From contig JABFRY010000367.1 in NCBI GenBank assembly GCA_013140955.1, positions 1 through 31,936 of the forward strand: a stretch of DNA of 31,936 bases. Reading direction: 5' to 3'. Position numbers and translations under genes: made by a program. The DNA is from Acidobacteriota bacterium. Lineage in GTDB: Bacteria; Acidobacteriota; Vicinamibacteria; Vicinamibacterales; UBA2999. This document shows positions 16,221 to 22,865 of this stretch, one piece after another (within the stretch, counting starts at the first letter, position 1; the number at the start of each line of letters is the position of its first letter). The notes beneath the pieces were generated by a model, which was not told the DNA's origin, searched no databases, and worked only from the letters and a program-made list of their open reading frames with translations.

Positions 16221-17372
16221 GTGATTGCGCCCATCGATCTCACCGCGGACCAGCAGCAGCTGCAGGACGCCGCCATCGCGTTCGCCAAGCAGGCGCTCGG
16301 ACGGGACATGATCGCCCGCGACCGCGAGGAGCGCTTCAACCGCGAGGACTGGATGCAGTGCGCGGAGTTCGGCGTCCAGGCCATGCCGGTCTCCGCCGAC
16401 TACGGGGGCCTCGGCCTCGGCCTGGTGACATTGATTTCGGTCATGGAGGGCCTCGGCTACGGCTGCCGCGACTCGGGCCTCCTCTTCTCGCTCAACGCCC
16501 ACCTGTGGACCAATTCGATTCCCATCCAGATCTACGGCACCGAGGCACAGAAGCAGCGGTACCTGCCGGGACTCTGCAACGGGACGCTCATCGGCGCCAA
16601 CGGCGCAAGCGAACCGGACGCCGGGTCCGACATCTTCTCGATGCGCACCAGGGCCGAGCGCGTGGGCGACCACTACGTGCTGAACGGCGCCAAGACGTTC
16701 GTCAGCAACGCCCCTGTGGCCGACCTCTTCGTGCTCTACGCCACGATCGATCCGGCCCTTGGCCCCATGGGCGTCACCGCCTTCATCATCGAGCGCGACA
16801 CGCCAGGGCTGTCAGTGGGAAAGCACCTCGAGAAGATGGGCCTCCGAACCTCGCCGATGGCCGAGGTCATCCTGGAGGACTGTCGCATCCCGGTGGAGAA
16901 CCGGCTGGGCCGCGAAGGACGGGGCGCAGAGGTCTTCGAGTGCTCCATGGAATGGGAACGCGGGTGCATCCTGGGCAGCTTCCTCGGCACCATGCGCCGG
17001 CAGCTCGAGCAGTGCATCACACACGCCCGGAGCCGGAAGCAGTTCGGCAAGGCCATCGGGAAGTTCCAGTCCACGGCGAACCGCATCGTGGACATGCGCG
17101 TCAGGCTCGATGCCTGCCGGCCCATGGTGTACCGCATCGGGCAGCTCAAGGATCAGAACCGGAAGGCGGTGCTCGAAGCCTCGGTTGCCAAGCTGTTCGT
17201 GTCGGAGTCGCTCGTGGCGTCGATGCTCGACGCGGTGCAGGTGTTCGGCGGCTACGGCTACATGACGGAACAGGAGGTCGAGCGTGACCTGCGCGACGCC
17301 GTGGGCAGCACCCTGTACTCGGGCACGTCGGAAATCCAGCGCAACATCATCGCCAAGTGTCTTGGCCTGTAG
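16221..17372 (+). CDS. Acyl-CoA dehydrogenase-fold flavoprotein, probable prolyl-carrier-protein dehydrogenase
   Basis: This 383-residue protein has the full acyl-CoA dehydrogenase fold: N-terminal helices, a beta domain with GANGASEPDAGSD and LNGAKTFVSNAPVADLF, and a C-terminal helical domain with RKQFGKAIGKFQ and QVFGGYGYMTE. In medium-chain enzymes the catalytic Glu lies in YEGTSQIQR; here that segment reads YSGTSEIQR, with Ser at the site. A Glu is instead present in MEWERGCIL (Glu246), aligned by hand with the isovaleryl-CoA dehydrogenase base and near the Glu244 base known for the prolyl-ACP oxidase AnaB. With the downstream carrier protein and proline-type adenylation enzyme, the likely substrate is a prolyl thioester, oxidised towards pyrrole-2-carboxyl. 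The GTG start is weakly supported. A fatty acyl-CoA dehydrogenase role is the alternative. Confidence 0.82.
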   Translation: MIAPIDLTADQQQLQDAAIAFAKQALGRDMIARDREERFNREDWMQCAEFGVQAMPVSADYGGLGLGLVTLISVMEGLGYGCRDSGLLFSLNAHLWTNSIPIQIYGTEAQKQRYLPGLCNGTLIGANGASEPDAGSDIFSMRTRAERVGDHYVLNGAKTFVSNAPVADLFVLYATIDPALGPMGVTAFIIERDTPGLSVGKHLEKMGLRTSPMAEVILEDCRIPVENRLGREGRGAEVFECSMEWERGCILGSFLGTMRRQLEQCITHARSRKQFGKAIGKFQSTANRIVDMRVRLDACRPMVYRIGQLKDQNRKAVLEASVAKLFVSESLVASMLDAVQVFGGYGYMTEQEVERDLRDAVGSTLYSGTSEIQRNIIAKCLGL

Positions 17373-17376
17373 GTGA
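17371..17376 (+). promoter_or_regulatory. Shine-Dalgarno site for the MBOAT gene
   Basis: AGGTGA overlaps the dehydrogenase stop and lies eight bases before ATG 17385. It supports that start over GTG 17373, which falls within the site. Confidence 0.45.
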
Positions 17377-17384
17377 GCGAGAGC

Positions 17385-18722
17385 ATGTCCGTCCTGGCGA
17401 ACACGGGAGTCCCCATCATCGGACAGGTTGCCACGGGCAGCCCGGCCAAGCCCGCCGAGGGGCGCGCCGCCATGGCACAGACCGACTTCGGGCGGTTCGT
17501 GAGCATGATGGCGCAGCTGGGCCTGCTGCTGCTGGTGTTCTACTTCTACGACCTCGAGGAGCCGGCTTTCGGCATCCTCTCGCTGCTGGTGGTTGCGGGA
17601 TTCGCCATCCACTACTGGCTGCCCTTCGCCTGGAAGGAGACCTTCTACATCGGGTGGTGCCTGGCCGGCGCCTTCGTGATGCTCGATCCGCAGACCGCGG
17701 GGCTGCTGATCGCGTCGGGTCTGGCGCTGTTCGGCATCGTCAACCTCTCGATCCCGTTCCGCGCGCGGATGGCCATCGTGGCCGCGGTCATCGCCGTCCT
17801 CGTCTACGCACGGGCCACGTTGAGCCTGGGCATCCCGTACGAGTTCTGGCCCGTGTTCGGCGCCATCTTCATGTTCAGGTTCATCATCTACCTGTACGAC
17901 GCCGCCCACGCGAAGGCGAAGCCGACGCTCCGTGAGTTCCTCACCTACTTCTTCGTCCTGCCGAACTACTACTTCCTGCTGTTTCCGGTGGTGGATTTCC
18001 AGACGCACCGGCAGACCTACTTCCGGCGCAACATCAACGACATCGCGCAGCAGGGCATCGTCTGGATCGCGCGAGGCGCGATCCAGCTCCTGCTCTATCG
18101 CCTCGTCTATCACTGGAAGGGGCCGTCGAACGCGCCGGAGCTGGTGACGACGTTCCCGAGCCTGCTGACGACGATGACGCTGACGTACCTGCTCTACCTG
18201 CGGGTGTCCGGGCAGTTCCACGTCATCATCGGCTTCATGCACCTGTTCGGGTACGACCTGCCGGAGACGCACCGGAAGTATCTGCTCGCACGCAGCCTCA
18301 CCGACTTCTGGCGCCGCATCAACATCTACTGGAAGGACTTCATGGTGAAGCTCGTCTACTTCCCCGTGTACTTCCGGATGCGGCGCAGCGGTGAGGTGCG
18401 CGCGCAGGTGGTGGCCACCCTGATCGTGTTCGTCGTCACCTGGTTCCTGCACGCCTACCAGTGGTTCTGGCTGCGGGGCGACTTCCTGATGACGTGGCCC
18501 GATACGCTCTTCTGGGCGATCCTGGGCGGCCTGGTGACCATCAACCTGCTCATGGAGCGACGGAAGCCGGCGACCAGGGCGGCCGTTTCTCCGTGGCAGG
18601 CCCGGCTGGAGCCGTTGAAGGTGGCCGGCACGTTCCTGCTGATCGTCACGCTCTGGTCGTTGTGGAACTCGCCGTCGGTCCCCGAGTGGGTGGACCTGAT
18701 GACGTGGTGGAGAGTCGGCTGA
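17385..18722 (+). CDS. MBOAT family membrane-bound O-acyltransferase (DltB/AlgI-like)
   Basis: This polytopic protein of about 445 residues should move an acyl group from a cytoplasmic thioester across the membrane to an extracytoplasmic hydroxyl. Hydrophobic helices fill the sequence. The MBOAT core is visible as SLTDFWRRINIYWKDFM, FPVYFRMRR and TWFLHAYQWFW, in which the invariant His is encoded at 18450-18452. The gene is 12 bases after the dehydrogenase and about 30 bases before the carrier protein, matching the dltB-dltC arrangement where the carrier protein docks directly on the MBOAT. The start is uncertain: GTG 17373, ATG 17385 and ATG 17472 are in frame, and the ribosome site favours 17385. 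The first 30 residues lack hydrophobic character. Confidence 0.88.
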   Translation: MSVLANTGVPIIGQVATGSPAKPAEGRAAMAQTDFGRFVSMMAQLGLLLLVFYFYDLEEPAFGILSLLVVAGFAIHYWLPFAWKETFYIGWCLAGAFVMLDPQTAGLLIASGLALFGIVNLSIPFRARMAIVAAVIAVLVYARATLSLGIPYEFWPVFGAIFMFRFIIYLYDAAHAKAKPTLREFLTYFFVLPNYYFLLFPVVDFQTHRQTYFRRNINDIAQQGIVWIARGAIQLLLYRLVYHWKGPSNAPELVTTFPSLLTTMTLTYLLYLRVSGQFHVIIGFMHLFGYDLPETHRKYLLARSLTDFWRRINIYWKDFMVKLVYFPVYFRMRRSGEVRAQVVATLIVFVVTWFLHAYQWFWLRGDFLMTWPDTLFWAILGGLVTINLLMERRKPATRAAVSPWQARLEPLKVAGTFLLIVTLWSLWNSPSVPEWVDLMTWWRVG

Positions 18723-18751
18723 ATCACGGGACCCCTGGAGACAACCTAGCG

Positions 18752-19003
18752 ATGGACAGTACCAAGGAAGCAATCCGCACCTACATCCTCAACGAGTACC
18801 TGCCCGGCGAGTCGCCGTCGAACCTCAAGGACGACACTCCGCTGCGTACGAGCGGCATCCTCGACTCCATGGCCACCCTCAACCTGGTGAGCTACCTGGA
18901 GCAGACGTTCGGCATCCAGATCGACGCGCACGAGACAGGAGTCGAGAACTTCGACCGGATCGAGGACATCGTGGCGCTGGTGGCCAGCAAGAAGGGCGCC
19001 TGA
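18752..19003 (+). CDS. Acyl/peptidyl carrier protein
   Basis: This 83-residue acidic carrier protein has the phosphopantetheine attachment motif GILDSMATL, with Ser39 as the modified residue, followed by a helix II pattern LVSYLEQTFGIQI. A GGAG at 18737-18740 precedes the ATG. It lies two bases upstream of the adenylation enzyme and downstream of the MBOAT. It most likely holds the aminoacyl group activated by the next gene's product, presents it to the dehydrogenase, and then delivers it to the MBOAT. The phosphopantetheinyl transferase needed to activate it is not in this window. Confidence 0.93.
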   Translation: MDSTKEAIRTYILNEYLPGESPSNLKDDTPLRTSGILDSMATLNLVSYLEQTFGIQIDAHETGVENFDRIEDIVALVASKKGA

Positions 19004-19005
19004 AC

Positions 19006-20562
19006 GTGAACCTCTGCGACTACCTCGCGGGAAGTGTGGTCCGGACACCCGACCGCGTGGCGGTGGTAGGCCCGTCCGGCCGTGGCCTGACGTACCGGGA
19101 ACTCGACGACCTGTCGAACCAGGTGGCCGCATTCCTGCGGGCCCGTGGCGTGAAGCGGGGTGACCGGGTGGGGGTCATCGCGCCCAAGAGCGCAGAGGTC
19201 GTCGCCACCCTGTTCGGCGTGATGAAGGCCGGGGCGGCGTACGTCCCGGCAGACTACACGGCGCCGGTCACGCGCAATCGCACGCTGCTCTCCGACTGCG
19301 CCGTGTCCGCCGTGTTCCTCGCGCCGTCATGCGCGGGCATCATGGCCGAGTGGCCCCTCGCCCAGGCGCCGCACGTCGCCTGGCTGCCGGGCGGGGATGC
19401 CCCGGCCGGGATGGGCACGCCGTGGGCCGACGTCGTCTCGACGCCTGCCGCGGAGGGGGCCGACCTGGCGGGCCCCGACGAACTGGCCTACATCCTCTAT
19501 ACGTCGGGCTCGACCGGCGTGCCGAAGGGTGTGATGCTCACCCAACGGAACGCAACCAGCTTCGTGGACTGGTGTTCCGACGAGTTCCTGCCACGGGAGA
19601 CCGACCGGTTCAGCAGCCACGCGCCGTTCCACTTCGACCTGTCCATCCTCGACCTGTACGTGCCCCTCAAGCACGGGGCCGCCCTGCACCTGGTGTCGGA
19701 GGCCGTGGGCAAGAACCCGCAGGAGCTCGCCGCCTTCGTCGCCGACCGGCAGATCACGGTCTGGTACTCGACGCCGTCCATTCTCAGCCTGCTCGCCCAG
19801 TTCGGCGGCCTCGAGGCCAGGGACTGTTCGGCCCTCAGGCTGGTGCTCTTCGCCGGGGAGGTCTTCCCAGTGAAGCATCTCCGGAGCATCACGGAGCGGT
19901 GGCCGCAGGCGGCCTTCTACAACCTGTACGGACCGACCGAGACCAACGTCTGTACGTTCGCGCGCATACCGGCGGTGGTGCCGGAAGACCGGACCGCACC
20001 CTATCCCATCGGGCCGGCATGTCCGCACTGCGACGCCCTGGTGCTCGATACGCCTGGCGGCTCGGTCGTCGGGCAGGGCGAGGAGGGGCTGCTGCACATC
20101 GCCGGCCCCTCACTGTTTGCCGGCTACTGGAACCGCCCGACGAGCGAGACGTTCTTCGAGCGTGACGGGCGGCGGTGGTACAACACCGGCGACGTGGTGG
20201 TGGAAGATCCGGACGAGGGGTACATCTACGTGGGCCGGCGCGACAGGATGGTGAAGCGCCGAGGCTACCGGATCGAACTCGGAGAGATCGAGAAGGGGCT
20301 CTATCAGTTCGACCGCGTCCGTGAGGCGGCCGTGGTCGCCCTCCCGGATGCGTCGGCTGGCGTGCGGATCATCGCCTTCGTCACGCCGTCCGGTGAACGG
20401 CCGTCGATCATCGAGCTCAAGTCCTTCTGCGGGCGGGCGCTGCCGGCGTACATGAACCCCGATGCCTTCGTGTTCATGGATGCCCTGCCCCGCACCTCGA
20501 CGGACAAGGTGGACTACCAGGCCCTCATCGGGTCGCAACTCGCGCCGAAGCAGCCGGCCTGA
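19006..20562 (+). CDS. Free-standing amino acid adenylation enzyme, probable L-prolyl-AMP ligase
   Basis: This 518-residue ANL-family enzyme activates an amino acid with ATP and loads it on the carrier protein. Core motifs are complete: LYTSGSTGVPKGV (A3), HFDLSILDLY (A4), NLYGPTETNVCTF (A5), YNTGD (A7), GRRDRMVKRRGYRIELGEIE (A8) and PRTSTDKVD (A10, Lys501). Hand alignment to GrsA gives the code Asp211, Leu212, Leu215, Tyr254, Leu281, Ala283, Leu307, Val315, Cys316, Lys501. I recall D-L-L-Y-L-A-L-V-C-K as the proline code of ligases such as PltF, RedM and CloN4. The GTG start is two bases after the carrier protein stop. DltA-type D-alanine activation is the main alternative, but the code and LFAGEVFP/TETNVCT segments favour the prolyl group. 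Confidence 0.9.
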   Translation: MNLCDYLAGSVVRTPDRVAVVGPSGRGLTYRELDDLSNQVAAFLRARGVKRGDRVGVIAPKSAEVVATLFGVMKAGAAYVPADYTAPVTRNRTLLSDCAVSAVFLAPSCAGIMAEWPLAQAPHVAWLPGGDAPAGMGTPWADVVSTPAAEGADLAGPDELAYILYTSGSTGVPKGVMLTQRNATSFVDWCSDEFLPRETDRFSSHAPFHFDLSILDLYVPLKHGAALHLVSEAVGKNPQELAAFVADRQITVWYSTPSILSLLAQFGGLEARDCSALRLVLFAGEVFPVKHLRSITERWPQAAFYNLYGPTETNVCTFARIPAVVPEDRTAPYPIGPACPHCDALVLDTPGGSVVGQGEEGLLHIAGPSLFAGYWNRPTSETFFERDGRRWYNTGDVVVEDPDEGYIYVGRRDRMVKRRGYRIELGEIEKGLYQFDRVREAAVVALPDASAGVRIIAFVTPSGERPSIIELKSFCGRALPAYMNPDAFVFMDALPRTSTDKVDYQALIGSQLAPKQPA

Positions 20563-20589
20563 CGGGCCGGCAACCTTACGGGGACACGC

Positions 20590-21780
20590 ATGAAGACCGC
20601 ATTGTCGAACGACGTCGTCCGCATCGTCATCGTCCTGCTGCTGCTGCTCGGCCTGAAGGGTCTCACCGCGGCCGAGTGGCCAGGCGGCACGCTCGGCTCG
20701 TGGAATGAGACGTTGTTCACGACCATGGCGAACCGCGACCTGAACAAGGAGGCACGCGAGGCGCTCACGGCCGGCTACTACGAGGGTCTCATCAACGAGG
20801 GCTCGCGCCTCAGCTCGATGAACCGGCTCGTCACCGACACCCGGCGTCCCTCCTGGGAAGACCGGTCGCAGCCGGACCGCCGGCAAACGTTCGACTTCAT
20901 GTTCTACGAGCTGATCCCCAACTCCGACATCCCGGACTACCAGGATGAGCGGTTTAAGTACCGCCTGCGCACCAACAGCGCCGGCTTGGCGGATCAGGAA
21001 TATGCGCTCGAGAAGCCGGCCGGGACGAGGCGACTCGCCATCGTCGGCGACTCGATCACGCGCGGGCAGGGCGCCCCCTTTCAGGGTAACTACGAGGCGC
21101 TGCTCGAGCGCCGTCTCAACGAGGCCCACGTCACGGGCGACACGACGAAATACGAGATTCTCAACTTCGCCATCGGGTCGTACAACGTCACGCAGATGAT
21201 GGAGGCCGCCATCGTGCGGGCAACCCCCTACCAGCCGGACGTCTACGTGGTGGCCTTGTCTGACCTGAGCGTGTATCGGCGGTGGGACCAGCACATCGCC
21301 ATGCTCGTCTACGCTGGCATCGACCTGAAGTACGACTACCTCAAGGATCTCATCGCCACCACGGGACTCTCGGCCGACGACCCGATCGGCGTGTTCGATG
21401 CGAAGCTCTCGCGCTACCGCATCCCGACGATTCAGTGGGCGCTCGAACAGGTGAAGCAGCACGCCGACGCGCAGGGCGCCGATATGGTGGTGCTGCTCGT
21501 ACCGACGGCAGACGACCCTGCGCTGCTCGCCGAGGAGTTCCTCGGCGTGCGGGAGATGCTGGATACGCTGGGGGTTCCGGTCGTGGACCTGCTCGGCACG
21601 TTCGACGGCATCGACGACCGCGGACGCTACCGTGTGTCGGACGGCGACCGCCACCCGAACGCGGAGGGCCATCAACTGCTGTACGAGGGCCTCTACGAGC
21701 GCCTCCAGTCAAACGCCGAACTGCGATCGGCGATTACCGGTACGGCGGGCGATTCACCCTCCCCCGCACGGACCCAGTAG
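20590..21780 (+). CDS. Membrane-anchored SGNH/GDSL hydrolase-like protein (possible acyl-transfer partner)
   Basis: This 396-residue protein has one N-terminal membrane segment (IVIVLLLLLGLKGL, about residues 13-26), so its catalytic domain should face the periplasm. The SGNH nucleophile motif is LAIVGDSITRG (Ser155). The C-terminal motif is SDGDRHPNAEGH, with His355 and nearby Asp351 or Asp353. The central NFAIGSYNVTQ fits block II. Like DltD or AlgJ/AlgX, it may finish transfer of the MBOAT-delivered acyl group to the glycan, or it may remove such groups as an esterase. It is 27 bases downstream of the adenylation gene and belongs to the same operon. Confidence 0.82.
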   Translation: MKTALSNDVVRIVIVLLLLLGLKGLTAAEWPGGTLGSWNETLFTTMANRDLNKEAREALTAGYYEGLINEGSRLSSMNRLVTDTRRPSWEDRSQPDRRQTFDFMFYELIPNSDIPDYQDERFKYRLRTNSAGLADQEYALEKPAGTRRLAIVGDSITRGQGAPFQGNYEALLERRLNEAHVTGDTTKYEILNFAIGSYNVTQMMEAAIVRATPYQPDVYVVALSDLSVYRRWDQHIAMLVYAGIDLKYDYLKDLIATTGLSADDPIGVFDAKLSRYRIPTIQWALEQVKQHADAQGADMVVLLVPTADDPALLAEEFLGVREMLDTLGVPVVDLLGTFDGIDDRGRYRVSDGDRHPNAEGHQLLYEGLYERLQSNAELRSAITGTAGDSPSPARTQ

Positions 21781-21799
21781 GCAGGAAGGCTGAGCGTTC

Positions 21800-22810
21800 A
21801 TGGATGCCCCCACGGTCGACGTCGCCACGCGGGAACGGGCCCCGCTGCTCATCATGGGCAGCCCCCGCTCTGGGACGACGTTCCTCTCGCACATGGTCAA
21901 TCGCTTCTTCGACATCCACGTGTCGAGGGACAACGGCACGCTCCTGCGGTTCCACCGCGTACTGGCCAGCTACGAACCCCTGAGCAACGACGCCAACCTG
22001 CGGCGCCTGATCGACAGCCTCTACCAGGACCACTTCTTCAAGTCGAGGCTGCGCGAACGGGGGCTCACGCTCACCGAAGGGGAGCTGGCGGGGCGCGTGT
22101 CGACGCGGAGCTACGGCGGCGTCATCGAGGCCGTGTTCTCGGCGATTGCCGAGACACACGGCAAGTCGTGCTGGGGGTACAAGCGCGCATCGTTCGCGCG
22201 GTTCGAAGGGCGCCACCTGAACGACCTGTTTCCCACGGCCCGCTTCGTCCACATCATCCGGGACGCCAGGGATGTGGTGCTGTCGATGCGGAACACGCCC
22301 AAGGTGCTGCTCGAACGGAGCTGGCACTTTGCGGCTGAAGACTGGGTGTCGCACGTACGGACGGGGCAGTCCATTGGCGCGCAGCTCGGCCCGGAACGGT
22401 ACATGGAGGTCCGGTACGAGACGTTCATGGCCAACCCTGCCGCGGTGCTGGCGGACATCCTCGCGTTCAGCGGGCCTGATGCATACGCGGCCGAGCGCGT
22501 GGCCCGCATGCGCACCGAACTGGCCGGCCTGGTCAGGAGCAACAACACGGAGAAATGGCGGAAGCTGATGTCGCCAGGCGCGCTGCGCCTGGTGGAACGC
22601 GTGGCCGGACCCCTGCTGCTGGACCTGGGCTACCCGGTCGTCAACAGGGACGCCGCCGGCGCACCGGTCAGCACGATGGAACTGGCATGGCTGCAGGCAG
22701 ACCGGACGGCGCGAAACCTGTTCACGCGCAACATCCCGATGATGCTCCGCTACCGGTTCGAAGTGCTGAAGGCCCACGGACGGGCGCGATTCGCACGCGG
22801 CGGGAGTTGA
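21800..22810 (+). CDS. Sulfotransferase family protein
   Basis: This second sulfotransferase has 336 residues. The PAPS 5'-loop is LLIMGSPRSGTTFLSHMVN (about 17-35) and the 3'-phosphate site is FVHIIRDARDVVLSMRNTP. A YETFMANP segment follows, matching the YExL region of the family. It lacks the CxCG cluster of the product encoded at 7562, so the two are not recent duplicates. It starts 19 bases after the SGNH stop and ends the + strand cassette, so its product may sulfate the same glycan that receives the acyl group. Its target is unknown. Confidence 0.88.
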   Translation: MDAPTVDVATRERAPLLIMGSPRSGTTFLSHMVNRFFDIHVSRDNGTLLRFHRVLASYEPLSNDANLRRLIDSLYQDHFFKSRLRERGLTLTEGELAGRVSTRSYGGVIEAVFSAIAETHGKSCWGYKRASFARFEGRHLNDLFPTARFVHIIRDARDVVLSMRNTPKVLLERSWHFAAEDWVSHVRTGQSIGAQLGPERYMEVRYETFMANPAAVLADILAFSGPDAYAAERVARMRTELAGLVRSNNTEKWRKLMSPGALRLVERVAGPLLLDLGYPVVNRDAAGAPVSTMELAWLQADRTARNLFTRNIPMMLRYRFEVLKAHGRARFARGGS

Positions 22811-22811
22811 G

Positions 22812-22842
22812 GCGCGCAGCCGCCCCTTGGGCGGCTGCGCGC
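22812..22842. terminator. Perfect 14-bp hairpin between convergent genes
   Basis: GCGCGCAGCCGCCC pairs perfectly with GGGCGGCTGCGCGC around a three-base loop (CTT). It begins one base after the sulfotransferase stop and sits 23 bases from the end of the opposing gene. There is no T-run on either side, but position and strength suggest a bidirectional transcript end. Confidence 0.7.
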
Positions 22843-22865
22843 TCCCCCGAATGCGGGTCGGCCCG

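Noticed and set aside
15975..16224. Short plus-strand open frames in the gap before the dehydrogenase
   Set aside because: Two overlapping frames compete, neither has a ribosome site or recognisable product, and one runs into the dehydrogenase start.
16812..18773. Long minus-strand open frame of 653 codons opposite the dehydrogenase and MBOAT genes
   Set aside because: It spans two well-supported plus-strand genes and has charged low-complexity content without motifs.
16221..21780. Straightforward D-alanylation (dltABCD) operon
   Set aside because: The gene layout fits, but the adenylation pocket differs from DltA as read by hand and a dehydrogenase has no role in D-alanylation. The prolyl/pyrrole reading explains all genes.
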